NCBI RefSeq assembly: GCF_902706295.1
Contig: NZ_CACSJJ010000002.1
Span: forward strand, 186,001-250,000
From: Arthrobacter sp. 18067
GTDB taxonomy: Bacteria > Actinomycetota > Actinomycetes > Actinomycetales > Micrococcaceae
Length of the DNA: 64,000 nucleotides
Direction: 5' to 3'
This document shows positions 1-8,790 of this stretch, piece by piece. Positions within the stretch are counted from its first letter, which is position 1. Each line of letters opens with the position of its first letter. The position numbers were made by a program, and so were the translations under genes. A model generated the notes under the pieces. It saw only the letters and a list, made by a program, of their open reading frames with translations. It was not told the origin of the DNA and searched no databases.

Positions 1-1
1 A

Positions 2-877
2 TTGTCCGAAGTGGAACCCATGAAGAGGCGGCGGACGCTGGTCCTTGGCGCGGATGGTCAGCTCGGAAACGCCCTGCGGACCTCTTTTGCAGGTGATCAA
101 ACGGTGGAATTTGCGGGAAGGGAGCAGTTCGACATCACGTCGGAAGCATCGTATGCGGCAACCGACTGGCGGAAGTATTCCACCATCATCAACGCAGCAG
201 CATTCACGGCAGTGGACGCTGCAGAGACCGCCGACGGCCGCGCAGCTGCCTGGAGGATCAACGCAACTGCCGTGGCCGTGTTGGCGAGGACCGCCGTCGA
301 ACATTCCCTGACGCTGGTTCATATCTCCAGCGACTATGTGTTCGACGGCACGGCGGACGTTCACCGGGAAGATGAGGACCCCTCGCCCCTGGGGGTCTAT
401 GGCCAGAGCAAAGCTGCTGGCGACGTTGCCGTGGCGACGGTGCCGCGCCACTACATTGTGCGCACCAGTTGGGTTGTGGGCGAGGGCCGCAATTTTGTCC
501 GCACCATGGCTGCGCTGGCGGCACGCGGAGTTTCACCGTCGGTGGTGGATGACCAATGGGGCCGGTTGACTTTCGCCACGGACATCGCGGCGGGGATCCG
601 GCATGTGCTCGAAACCAAGGCCCCTTATGGGACGTACAACCTCAGCAACAGCGGCGAACGGCAGTCGTGGGCCGACATTGCCCGGGAGGTGTATCGCTTG
701 TGCGGGGCCGATCCCGGTTTGGTGCAGACCGTCAGTACCTCTGAGTACTTCAGGCCAGGCACCGCTCCCCGTCCGCAGAGCAGCGTCCTGGACCTGTCAG
801 GAATTCGAGCCAGCGGTTTTGATCCGCCTGCCGCCGCCCAACGGCTTGCTGACTATGTGGCGGCACTGAAGCCCTAG
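2..877 (+). CDS. rmlD: dTDP-4-dehydrorhamnose reductase domain, 5'-truncated by window (probable RmlC-RmlD fusion tail)
   Basis: This is an NADPH-dependent reductase for the last step of dTDP-L-rhamnose synthesis. The dinucleotide-binding motif GADGQLG is at visible residues 16-22 and the SDR catalytic pair is Y133/K137 in YGQSK. SSDYVFDG (about 109-116) is typical of RmlD. The frame is open to the window edge, and the first full codon is TTG at base 2. The text just before the Rossmann fold resembles the linker of actinobacterial RmlC-RmlD fusion proteins, so the gene probably starts upstream with an epimerase domain. If it is a stand-alone rmlD, ATG 20 could be the start, but no clear Shine-Dalgarno is visible. 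It is followed on the same strand by the three-domain glycosyltransferase, consistent with a rhamnose-containing glycan. Confidence 0.85.
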   Translation: MSEVEPMKRRRTLVLGADGQLGNALRTSFAGDQTVEFAGREQFDITSEASYAATDWRKYSTIINAAAFTAVDAAETADGRAAAWRINATAVAVLARTAVEHSLTLVHISSDYVFDGTADVHREDEDPSPLGVYGQSKAAGDVAVATVPRHYIVRTSWVVGEGRNFVRTMAALAARGVSPSVVDDQWGRLTFATDIAAGIRHVLETKAPYGTYNLSNSGERQSWADIAREVYRLCGADPGLVQTVSTSEYFRPGTAPRPQSSVLDLSGIRASGFDPPAAAQRLADYVAALKP

Positions 878-949
878 CGGAGTCCGGCAAAACGGCCTAA
901 AGTTGCCCTACGGCAGCCCACAATGTGGCGGGGCCGGGAGACAACTCAA

Positions 950-3814
950 GTGAACAAGTTGGTTGGGCAGCACCCGCTGTCCGCGGCGATCCAGGCAGTG
1001 CAGCAGCCTCGGATCGCCGGCATCAATCGTTGTGCCCTGAGTTGGTCCCTGAAGCCTGGAGAGCCGAGAATGCTGCTGCCGAAGATCGCGCCCCGCAAAG
1101 ACGTACTCCCCCAGCGTCACCCTGCCTTGGACAGCAAGGGCGGCGCCACGCTGTTCGCCCCCCAGGGGCGGTCCCCTGTAGTCCCGCCTGATGATCGGTG
1201 GGTGAATCTCGGCGGAGCCCCCGTAAAGCTGATGGAAAATGATGACGCCTTGCGTGAAATCCTGCGCCGCGCGACGGCCGCTGATGCGAAACCGCTGGGT
1301 GTTTGTTCTGCCAACCTCGATCACATCCGGCACTTCGGCGCCGGCAGCCGGTGGGTGGGCACCCTGGACCAGCCCGCATCAGTTGAATGGCTGACCCTGC
1401 TCGATGGTGCGCCCCTGGTTTCGGAAGCCGGGAGGCTCACCGACCGTGCCTGGCCGCGCCTGGCGGGAAGCGATTTGGTGGGCCCTTTGCTGGATCATGC
1501 CGAGGAGCAAGGGCTGCGCGTGGGATTCCTGGGCGGATCGCCGGAAGCCCAAGGGCTCATCCGGAACAGGTTTGCCGGGGAGCGTCCCGGCCTGATAGTT
1601 GCAGGTTGGTGGGCCCCGGAGCGTTCTGTACTTGGTGATGTGACCGCATCCTCGCGTTTGGCAGCTGACATTGCCGCCTCCGGTACGGACATCCTCGTGG
1701 TGGGTTTGGGCAAACCCCGGCAGGAGCTCTGGATTGCCGAGTACGGGCAGTTGACGGGGGCCAAGGTTTTGCTCGCGTTCGGTGCCGTTGTTGACTTCCT
1801 CGCCGGCCGGATCAAGCGCTCCCCGGTATGGGTGAGTGCCCATGGTCTGGAATGGGCCTGGCGTTTGATGCTTGAACCACGACGCCTGGCCCGGCGATAC
1901 CTGGTGGACGGACCGGGTGCATACCTCACCCTGCGGATGTCCAGTAGTGCAGCTTTGCCCGTTTCGGCGACCGGTTCAACGGGCGTGATCCCGCGAACCG
2001 AAGTCCCAGCCGTCCCGGAGCACGGGCCCAGCCGTGTTCCGGGATCGTTCCTGCCGGCCGGGACAAAGGCCGACGTCGCCGTGATTGTGGTGACCTACAA
2101 CAACGCCGACGACGTCCAAGCCCTGGTCTCCAGCCTGCGCGGGGAAACCGGGGAGCAGTCACTGAAAGTGGTGGTGGCCGATAACTCCCCCGATAACCTC
2201 ACCATGGCCGAAGTGGCCCGGCATCCTGACGTCGTCGCCGTGAGCACTGGGGGGAACCTTGGATACGCCGGCGGAATCAATGCTGCCATGCATATGGCCG
2301 GAGACGCGGACGCCTACCTCATCCTCAACCCGGACCTGCGCGTGGAGCCCGGTGCGGTTGCTGCCCTGCGCCGAAGAATGGCACTCTCCGGCGCTGGAAT
2401 GGTAGTTCCGGTCCTTCTGGACGACGACGGCAGCGTGTACCCATCTCTGCGCCGCGAACCGGGCGTTCTGCGAGCGCTGGGTGATGCGGCCCTGGGCGGC
2501 CGGGTTCAGGGCAGGCCGGGGTGGTTGTCCGAGATGGATTTTGATCCGGAGAGTTACCAGCATGCGCACTGTGTTGATTGGGCGACGGGTGCGGCGCTGC
2601 TGATCCGTGCGGATGCCACGAGGGAGGTGGGTGACTGGGATGAGCAGTTTTTCCTGTATTCGGAGGAGACGGACTATTGCCGAAGGGTGCGGGAGACGGG
2701 CCGTTCGATCTGGTTTGAGCCTTCCGCCCGGATGTGGCATGAGCGTGGGGGCTCCGGTACGTCGCCGCAGTTGACGGCGCTGATGTCTGTCAACCGGGTG
2801 CGGTATGCGGAGAAGTATTGCGGTCGGCGCAGGCTGACGGCGTTCACTGCGGTGGTTTTGGCTTCGGAACTTGTCCGTCTCCATAAGCCCGGGCACCGTG
2901 AGGCTGCCTTGGCTGTGCTTGACCGCAAGCGGTGGCGTGGGTTGCCGCAGGCTACCCGTGGAGGTGGTGCTGGGATGGCTGGCGGGAGACCGCCATCGGG
3001 TGCCGTGATCATTCCTGCGCATAATGAGGCCACTGTGATTGCCAGGACCCTTGGGTCGCTGGAGGGCGTGATTGCGTGGGGCACTGTTGAGGTCATTGTG
3101 GCGTGTAATGGCTGTACGGATGGGACGGAGGCCATTGCGTCGACGTTCCCGGGGGTGCGGGTCCTGCGTGTTGGTGCTGCTTCCAAGACCGCGGCTTTGA
3201 ACGCCGCAGATCAGGCGACGAACCGTTGGCCCCGCCTTTACCTCGATGCGGACATCGAAGTCAGCACCGAGGCCCTCCACACGGTCCTGAAGGCTCTTGA
3301 CGGCGGGCCGCTGCTTGCTGCCCGTCCGTCCTTCCGGTATGACACCAGAGGTGCCTCTGCGCTGGTGCGGTCCTATTACAGGGCCAGGAGCCGGATACCC
3401 GGCAACGCCCAAGGCCTTTGGGGTGCGGGGGCGTATGCCCTCAGCAGGGGCGGGCATGATCGGCTGGGCGCGTTTCCAGCCCTGACCGGGGATGACTACT
3501 ACGTGGACCGGCTCTTCGCAGAGGACGAGAAGGCAGTCCTGCCCACTGAGCCTGTGGTGGTGAGGACGCCGCGGACCAGGGGTTCCCTGCTTGCTGTTCT
3601 GCGGCGGAGCTACAGGGGAAATGCGCAACAGGACGGGCAGGAGTCTGAGGCGACGACGTCCCGGACTGTGCGGGAACTGCTTTGCTCCGTCAGGGGTCCG
3701 CTTTCTGCCGTTGACGCCGCCGTTTACGCCGCCTTCGCTGCTGCCGGCCGCCGTCGTCCGCTGTTGGCTCGCAGGCCTGCCACCGCCTGGGAGCGGGACG
3801 ACAGCAGCCGGTAA
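950..3814 (+). CDS. Three-domain glycosyltransferase (WecG/TagA-like + GT2 + GT2)
   Basis: A protein of about 954 aa with three predicted glycan-building domains. From GTG 950, residues about 85-330 are WecG/TagA/CpsF-like: GFLGG at about 192, then GLGKPRQELW at about 252-261. Residues about 374-655 are a GT-A family 2 domain like rhamnosyltransferases: VIVVTYNN at about 379-386, LNPDL at about 459-463 as the metal-binding region, and EETDY near 571-575. Residues about 684-890 are a second GT2: VIIPAHNE at about 686-693 and DAD near 766-768. GTG 950 is chosen because GGGAG lies 9 nt upstream; ATG 923 (no SD) and ATG 1070 (GGAG 8 nt upstream) are alternatives. The stop codon abuts the stop of the convergent gene with no gap. 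No membrane segment is obvious, so it likely acts at the cytoplasmic face. Confidence 0.85.
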   Translation: MNKLVGQHPLSAAIQAVQQPRIAGINRCALSWSLKPGEPRMLLPKIAPRKDVLPQRHPALDSKGGATLFAPQGRSPVVPPDDRWVNLGGAPVKLMENDDALREILRRATAADAKPLGVCSANLDHIRHFGAGSRWVGTLDQPASVEWLTLLDGAPLVSEAGRLTDRAWPRLAGSDLVGPLLDHAEEQGLRVGFLGGSPEAQGLIRNRFAGERPGLIVAGWWAPERSVLGDVTASSRLAADIAASGTDILVVGLGKPRQELWIAEYGQLTGAKVLLAFGAVVDFLAGRIKRSPVWVSAHGLEWAWRLMLEPRRLARRYLVDGPGAYLTLRMSSSAALPVSATGSTGVIPRTEVPAVPEHGPSRVPGSFLPAGTKADVAVIVVTYNNADDVQALVSSLRGETGEQSLKVVVADNSPDNLTMAEVARHPDVVAVSTGGNLGYAGGINAAMHMAGDADAYLILNPDLRVEPGAVAALRRRMALSGAGMVVPVLLDDDGSVYPSLRREPGVLRALGDAALGGRVQGRPGWLSEMDFDPESYQHAHCVDWATGAALLIRADATREVGDWDEQFFLYSEETDYCRRVRETGRSIWFEPSARMWHERGGSGTSPQLTALMSVNRVRYAEKYCGRRRLTAFTAVVLASELVRLHKPGHREAALAVLDRKRWRGLPQATRGGGAGMAGGRPPSGAVIIPAHNEATVIARTLGSLEGVIAWGTVEVIVACNGCTDGTEAIASTFPGVRVLRVGAASKTAALNAADQATNRWPRLYLDADIEVSTEALHTVLKALDGGPLLAARPSFRYDTRGASALVRSYYRARSRIPGNAQGLWGAGAYALSRGGHDRLGAFPALTGDDYYVDRLFAEDEKAVLPTEPVVVRTPRTRGSLLAVLRRSYRGNAQQDGQESEATTSRTVRELLCSVRGPLSAVDAAVYAAFAAAGRRRPLLARRPATAWERDDSSR

Positions 3815-5158
3815 TCAGAAGCCGCAGCTCCCGCCGCCTTCGATGCGGTAGAGGTGTACGGCGTTTCCGTCGGAGAAGGTGTCTGTGAAGCTGCCGTCCA
3901 CCACGGGAATGGTCCGGTTTTCGTCGAGGACGACGGCGGTGCTGCCGCCGCACTGGACGTGGAAGGTTGCCTGCCCGCCGGCCTGCTTGTTGGCGCCGGC
4001 GAAGATGTAGACCTTGTCGTCGTGCAGTTTGGTGGTGAAGTCCACGGGGCCGGTGGCCGTGGTGGCGCCGTCGAGGAAGGGCCCGTTGAGGACAGGGGCA
4101 AGCTCTGTGATTTGTTTGTTCAGTGCCGTTACTGTTGGCCGGACTTGGGTGCCGCAGTCACGGAGTACGTGCTGGGAGATGCAGTCCCCGCCGAAGTTGT
4201 GGTTGAAGTAGATCACGCCCCTGGCGCCGTGGATCAGGCTGCTCCATACTGCTGCCCGAATCTCTGGTGCAGTGATGGTTGTGGCGTTGGGCGAGTCCTT
4301 GAAGGGGTGTCCGGCTTCCACGAAGGCCCAGATGGGCGTAGCGTTTCCGGCTGCCTGCAGTTTTCGGATGCGTTCGATGGTCCAGCCGTAGTTTGCGGCG
4401 AGCCTGCATTCTTCCTGTGTGAGGTCACGTGTGTAGCCGACGATCGCGCCGCCTTCACCTTTGGCGCAGATACTGGGGTCCGTGAACCAGTAGGTATCTG
4501 CGGAGACAACGTCCTGGATGCCTTTGAAGAACTCCACGGATTCCTCATCGGAAAGCCAGAAAGCCACGCCTTTACCGTAGTTGGCATACAGCATGACCCC
4601 TTGTGGAGCTACTGCGCGGCGTTCCTTCTGGACGGTGTAGCCGCATTTGCTTTCCTCCGGTACGCAGAGCGGACCTTCACCGGGATATTTGCCTGTCCAC
4701 GGCGCGCTGCCCGGTCCTGCCCACATGTCCACTTCGTCGCTGAGGGCGAAGCCTGAGGCATCCGCGGAGTCGAAGGTGGGGATGGCATACATACCCGACG
4801 CCTTGACCAGTTGGAGGTCGGAATTGGCGGTTAGCTCGACGTAGGTGTTGAGCCCGGCTTCGGTGTCCAAGGCGATATTCCCCTTGTCCAGGACACTTTC
4901 GAACCATACGGCGATGGGGAAGTACGTTGGATCGGCGGGAAGGCTGTCCCTGAACTGTGCGTAGTAGTCCGCGCCACCATCGACGGGGCGCAACGCCACT
5001 GCGTCAAAGCTCGCAGGAGGGCTGGCTGTGGTGCTGGTTTGACCGCCGTTGGGCGTTCCTGGCCCGGTGAAGGGTTGAACGCCGCTTGCGGCAGCGACCG
5101 CTATGACAAGGCTGGCGAGGACAGTTCCCCCCAGGATGCCTGCTGTCCTTGGTTTCAC
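3815..5158 (-). CDS. Secreted glycoside-hydrolase-like protein of the polysaccharide locus
   Basis: A 447-aa protein with a signal-peptide-like N-terminus: KPR, then a hydrophobic stretch at about 8-25, then Ala-rich residues. A Thr/Ser/Pro linker follows at about 30-50. The body reads like an extracytoplasmic TIM-barrel enzyme (FPIAVWFE, GVMLYANYGKG, WAFVEAGHPF, AVWSSLIHGARGVIYFNHN) with a C-terminal beta domain. Such proteins are often annotated as hypothetical or glycoside-hydrolase-like. The catalytic acids cannot be assigned from sequence alone; E in WAFVEAGH and the acidic residues near WLSDEE are candidates. It is the last gene of the - strand operon, 10 nt after the wzz-like gene. By position it may trim, release or modify the exported glycan. 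The exact enzymatic class is not claimed. Confidence 0.6.
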   Translation of the reverse strand: MKPRTAGILGGTVLASLVIAVAAASGVQPFTGPGTPNGGQTSTTASPPASFDAVALRPVDGGADYYAQFRDSLPADPTYFPIAVWFESVLDKGNIALDTEAGLNTYVELTANSDLQLVKASGMYAIPTFDSADASGFALSDEVDMWAGPGSAPWTGKYPGEGPLCVPEESKCGYTVQKERRAVAPQGVMLYANYGKGVAFWLSDEESVEFFKGIQDVVSADTYWFTDPSICAKGEGGAIVGYTRDLTQEECRLAANYGWTIERIRKLQAAGNATPIWAFVEAGHPFKDSPNATTITAPEIRAAVWSSLIHGARGVIYFNHNFGGDCISQHVLRDCGTQVRPTVTALNKQITELAPVLNGPFLDGATTATGPVDFTTKLHDDKVYIFAGANKQAGGQATFHVQCGGSTAVVLDENRTIPVVDGSFTDTFSDGNAVHLYRIEGGGSCGF

Positions 5159-5168
5159 TGGCTGCCTT

Positions 5169-6032
5169 TCAGGCGGATGTTTCCTTTATGGGCGACTTCC
5201 CGTTGCTGTGGGATCGCAGGGATTCACTCAAGGGTCCGTTGGCCGCGAAGAATTGATCTGCCGGGGCGGGTTTCAGGACGTCTTGGACTGTGAGCTCTTC
5301 GAGGCCCGGAAGAGTGGGCCGGCCGTTGGGGTCCTCGTCCTTTTGGTCCTGACGGCGGCGCGACCTCTTGTGCCGCTCCCCTGCCGGCGTGGCAGAGCGG
5401 GCCCGCGAGCGTGACGACTCCAGGCCCCTGGCTATGGACACTGCCCCGAAGGTGAGCACGATCCCGGCCACGAGTACAACGATCAGCGAGCGGAGACGGC
5501 TGGAAAATTGCTCTGTGGCGTTGTCGGGAGCGGCAACCATCAGCGAGGTGTACAGGAACCGCTCATTGGCTCCATTGATCGACTGGATGGCCAGAAGATC
5601 CGCCTCCAGCCTGGTGCCCAGGGCCTTGACCGTGGCAACAGCCTTGTCCTTGCTCTCTGAAGCCGCCGAAATTTCGATCAGGAACGAGGCGGGCGGGCGC
5701 TGGACCGTGAAGTCCGTGCTCAGTCCGTCCCGAAGGAGGGCGTCCCCGGTTGTATCGTCGTTCAGCCGCGTGCCCACTACTTGGGCAATCAGTGATGAAT
5801 CCGCTGATCGAAGGTACGGGTTGTCTGAATTGAGGGAGTTCAGCTCGGGGTTCTTCTCCAACTCAGCAGCAGTAGGGATCTTTGGGTTGACGATCGCATA
5901 CGTTGCCTTCGCCTCATACGATCGCGGGGCAAACGAGTACACGTAGACGGCTGCGAGCGCCGTCACCAGCAGGACAGGCAGCACTATGAACTTGTGGTGC
6001 CACAAAGTCTTGATGACTGCTACCGGGTCCAT
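5169..6032 (-). CDS. Wzz-like polysaccharide chain-length/co-polymerase membrane protein
   Basis: A 287-aa protein with the bitopic architecture of chain-length determinants. There is a membrane segment at about residues 17-36, an extracytoplasmic helical region (about 40-183) and a second membrane segment at about 184-205. The C-terminal tail is Arg/Lys/Ser-rich and cytoplasmic, and no kinase domain is visible. The opening MDPVAVIKTLWHHK resembles actinobacterial Wzz/Wzc-N proteins. It overlaps the upstream polymerase-like gene by 13 nt. In Wzy-dependent systems such proteins set polymer length together with the polymerase, which fits the gene order wzx-GT-wzy-wzz. Confidence 0.75.
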   Translation of the reverse strand: MDPVAVIKTLWHHKFIVLPVLLVTALAAVYVYSFAPRSYEAKATYAIVNPKIPTAAELEKNPELNSLNSDNPYLRSADSSLIAQVVGTRLNDDTTGDALLRDGLSTDFTVQRPPASFLIEISAASESKDKAVATVKALGTRLEADLLAIQSINGANERFLYTSLMVAAPDNATEQFSSRLRSLIVVLVAGIVLTFGAVSIARGLESSRSRARSATPAGERHKRSRRRQDQKDEDPNGRPTLPGLEELTVQDVLKPAPADQFFAANGPLSESLRSHSNGKSPIKETSA

Positions 6033-7480
6033 GTGATCGCCTCGACATTCGGTGTGGAAGGTTTGCGGTTGAGTCCGTACAGGGGCGGGCCGCTGTTGTT
6101 CTTGTCGGGAGCCTTGGTTTCCCTTAGCTCGATTTCACGGCGGATCATGATCCATGCGCCTCCTCCGAGGCCAACAATGAAGGGATACATCAGGGCAAAC
6201 ACGGGAAAAGCCATCGAATCGAACGTCAGCGAGCATCCGGCGGCCACCGCACCGGCGGCTGCCACTGCTCCTGCAAGGCAGCGGAGGGGCGGGATCCGGG
6301 AAGCGCGCGCTGCGATGAACGATGACATGGCCGGCAGGACGAGATAGGCCACCATGCCGATGAAGCCCACCAGGCCGAGGGTGACCAGGGAGTTGAGGTA
6401 TTGGTTGTCCAGGATATGGAGGGCGTTGTCCGGCAGGTAGTTCCCAGGACCGAGCCCCAGGAAGGGCAGTTCCCCGAACATCTCGGCCACGCGTGGGTAG
6501 TTGTTTGTGCGCGTTGTGAGCGAGGGGTCGCTGTCCCCGGCGGTGAAAGAGGACGTCAGTGTTCCCACAAGCCCTGGGATTGCCACAAACAGTGCCGCCA
6601 TTGCTGCCGGGGCTGCCACCACGGCCCATCGCCGCGCTGAGCGGGGCAGGAACGGGATGAACACCACCATCCCCAGGAACAGGCCCAGGACGCCGGACCT
6701 CGAAACGGTTGAGGCGATGGCGACAACCAGCAGGCCCGTACCCGTCCAGTGCAGCCATTTGTGGCCGGTCCTGTCGTAGATTGCCCGCCAGATCGACAAC
6801 GGCAGCAACATGGCGCAGACTACCGCCAGTTCAATGGAGTGGAAAGTGCTGCCTGCAACGCGCGTCATCAGGCCGCGAACCTGGAAAGCCGTGTTTCCGC
6901 CGTTATCCGTGAATCCAGGCATTGCCTCCTGGACCCACAGCATCGGGTTGACACGGAAAAGGAATTGGACCAAGGCAACGAGGCAGCAAAAGAAGGCACC
7001 GGCAAGGATTGCCCGCACCAGTGACATGGCGTCGTTGAGCGTGCGGACTGCCTCAGTGGCAACCAGGACTATCCCCCCGCATGCGAGGATCAGGATCAGC
7101 CATCGGTCGGCCGCAGCCTGGGCGGACACGTTGGTGTTGCCGGTGAAGCCCGAGAACAGCGCCACATAGGACGCGCACGTTCCTACCCATAGCATTCCGA
7201 GCCCGAGCCGTCCTGGATGGCTGCTCTTCAGCGGATTGTGCAGCCCGAAGAGGGCCGAGCAGAGCCAAAATACCAGAAGCAGGAGTGCCAGCATGATGGG
7301 AACCGTGCCCACTGCGCCTATTGGCTTCACCACCATGTTGGAGGGGAAGAAGAAGACGCCGAATGCTGCGAATTTCAGCAGGAGGCCCACATGATTGGCG
7401 CTCCCCGAGGTGTCCTCAAGATCTCCTGTTTGTATTTCCCTGGCTGGCGGGAAGATGAGGAGTTTCTTCATCCGCTTCAT
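6020..7480 (-). CDS. O-antigen ligase/polymerase (Wzy-like) family membrane protein
   Basis: A 486-aa polytopic membrane protein with roughly ten or more hydrophobic segments from about residue 28 onward. It has a large loop before the C-terminal membrane segments (TTRTNNYPRVAEMF, LGLGPGNYL) that matches the Wzy_C/O-antigen ligase signature region. Start ATG 7480 is preceded by GCGGAGG with 7-nt spacing and overlaps the previous stop as ATGA, so it is preferred over the ATG 54 nt further upstream. It probably polymerises repeat units at the outer face of the membrane. A ligase role cannot be excluded from sequence. Confidence 0.8.
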   Translation of the reverse strand: MKRMKKLLIFPPAREIQTGDLEDTSGSANHVGLLLKFAAFGVFFFPSNMVVKPIGAVGTVPIMLALLLLVFWLCSALFGLHNPLKSSHPGRLGLGMLWVGTCASYVALFSGFTGNTNVSAQAAADRWLILILACGGIVLVATEAVRTLNDAMSLVRAILAGAFFCCLVALVQFLFRVNPMLWVQEAMPGFTDNGGNTAFQVRGLMTRVAGSTFHSIELAVVCAMLLPLSIWRAIYDRTGHKWLHWTGTGLLVVAIASTVSRSGVLGLFLGMVVFIPFLPRSARRWAVVAAPAAMAALFVAIPGLVGTLTSSFTAGDSDPSLTTRTNNYPRVAEMFGELPFLGLGPGNYLPDNALHILDNQYLNSLVTLGLVGFIGMVAYLVLPAMSSFIAARASRIPPLRCLAGAVAAAGAVAAGCSLTFDSMAFPVFALMYPFIVGLGGGAWIMIRREIELRETKAPDKNNSGPPLYGLNRKPSTPNVEAITWTR

Positions 7481-8790
7481 GTTCGGCCTCCGCGCAGTGA
7501 ATCCAGGGGCGGAAGGTGAGACATGGACGCGCATGCATTTTCCAGGAGACGGGCAAATTCTTCACGGGTGCTGGACCAATCCAGCCGCGTCCTGCCCGCA
7601 ATGGCTTGGGCACGTTCTTCGATACCGGGAGCGCTGACAACTTCTGCGAGCGCAGCTGCCAACCCAGCCGGGGTGGCAGGTGCCCACACAGCGTCGGGAT
7701 CCCTGAGCAGTCCTGAGGCAAAGGCGGAATGGTTCAGGACTGGCACGTTTCCTGCAGCGAGGAGTTCCCCGGGGACCAGGGAGACGTTGGTGAAGGAAAT
7801 AGCCAGGCCGGCAATGGTGCGGTTATATAGGCTGTTCAATTCGGTCGGCGTGAGGTTGCCGTGGTTCGTCACCGGAATATCCCACCCAGTGACGGTGTCC
7901 CCGTAGATGTGGATCTCCTGTTCGGGGTGCAGTGCATGGAAGCGTTCCAAAGCCAGCCTGGCCAGGAGATAGCCCCGCCGGTCGATCTTCCTTTTGGCGT
8001 AGTAGACCACTCCGGCACGGATGTTGCCTGGTGATGGCTTGAGTAGTCGGTACGTGCCCGTGTCGCAGCCGAAAGGAACCACAGCTTGAGGGGGTTCGCC
8101 AAGTTCTGCCTGCATGACCTCGCCAATCATCCCGCCGAGTGCCACGTTGGTCAGTCCAAGGCGGTAACTGTCTTCTGCCAGCGCGTAAAGGAATCCGCGT
8201 GGATAGAAGTATGGCTCGTAGTCCTGGATGAAATAGAAGAGGTGGACGCCGCCGGGTGCCCTTCCCGCGGTAACGTGTGCCGTGGGCCAGGAACTGGCAA
8301 CAATGGCGTCCACCCCTTCCATCCCATTTGTGGCGCTGCGAACCCCGGCACGCAGCGCCGGCCAGTGGCTTCGGATGGTCTGTTCGTGACGGCTGGTGTC
8401 GTCATCGTTGGCGTCGTAGAGGTAAAGGGTGCAGTGGTGGCCGCGTTCTTCCATCTCCTCCACCATTCGGAAGAAGGTGGTGTGCCCCCCGGAGCCGGGG
8501 GCCGGGGGTGTGCAGACCCAGCCAACCGAGAGGCTGCCGGTCCTGGCAGGTCCCACCGATGACTGCACAGGTCCCACCGATGACTGCACAGGTACACGAG
8601 ATTGCTCCACAAGGGACCCTGGGTCCACAATGTCTTCCTCCCTCAAGGGAAGGCCCGGTTCGGCCAGATGCCAGGCATCCACAGCGGCGTCTGAAACCTT
8701 GGCCGCCACGGTACGTGCCACGGGCCGCCAGCCATCCCTGCGAAGCCTTTTCGCGAGGAGGCGCGCTGTATCCAATGTCGGAGGTTTCAC
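7477..8790 (-). CDS. WsaF-like glycosyltransferase (GT-B, rhamnosyltransferase type)
   Basis: About 437 aa. After an N-terminal helical extension, GWVCTPPAPGSGGH starts the GT-B fold near residue 90. FIQDYEP (187-193) is a hallmark of WsaF-family rhamnosyltransferases. The C-terminal half carries YYAKRK and a donor-site region ending in LVPGELLAAGNVPVL. GTG 8790 is chosen because it overlaps the wzx stop as GTGA, and translation further upstream in this frame is antisense to wzx and looks non-coding. The linker contains a 21-bp exact tandem duplication (8547-8588) that encodes PVQSSVG twice (residues 67-80). It probably adds a rhamnose or related sugar to the repeat unit; the acceptor is unknown. 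Confidence 0.8.
   Translation of the reverse strand: MKPPTLDTARLLAKRLRRDGWRPVARTVAAKVSDAAVDAWHLAEPGLPLREEDIVDPGSLVEQSRVPVQSSVGPVQSSVGPARTGSLSVGWVCTPPAPGSGGHTTFFRMVEEMEERGHHCTLYLYDANDDDTSRHEQTIRSHWPALRAGVRSATNGMEGVDAIVASSWPTAHVTAGRAPGGVHLFYFIQDYEPYFYPRGFLYALAEDSYRLGLTNVALGGMIGEVMQAELGEPPQAVVPFGCDTGTYRLLKPSPGNIRAGVVYYAKRKIDRRGYLLARLALERFHALHPEQEIHIYGDTVTGWDIPVTNHGNLTPTELNSLYNRTIAGLAISFTNVSLVPGELLAAGNVPVLNHSAFASGLLRDPDAVWAPATPAGLAAALAEVVSAPGIEERAQAIAGRTRLDWSSTREEFARLLENACASMSHLPPLDSLRGGRT
8547..8588. repeat. 21-bp exact tandem duplication within the WsaF-like gene
   Basis: Two identical 21-bp units (8547-8567 and 8568-8588) lie in frame in the linker before the catalytic domain. On the coding strand they read PVQSSVG-PVQSSVG. 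The next bases start a third copy for 5 nt. An in-frame unit allows slipped-strand length change without frameshift. Confidence 0.9.

Noticed and set aside
2159..3628. 489-codon frame antisense to the glycosyltransferase fusion
   Set aside because: The translation is Arg/Pro/His-rich and lacks any motif, while the + strand frame carries two GT2 signatures.
3854..4756. 300-codon + strand frame opposite the secreted hydrolase-like gene
   Set aside because: No start context or domain; the - strand has a signal peptide and a coherent fold.
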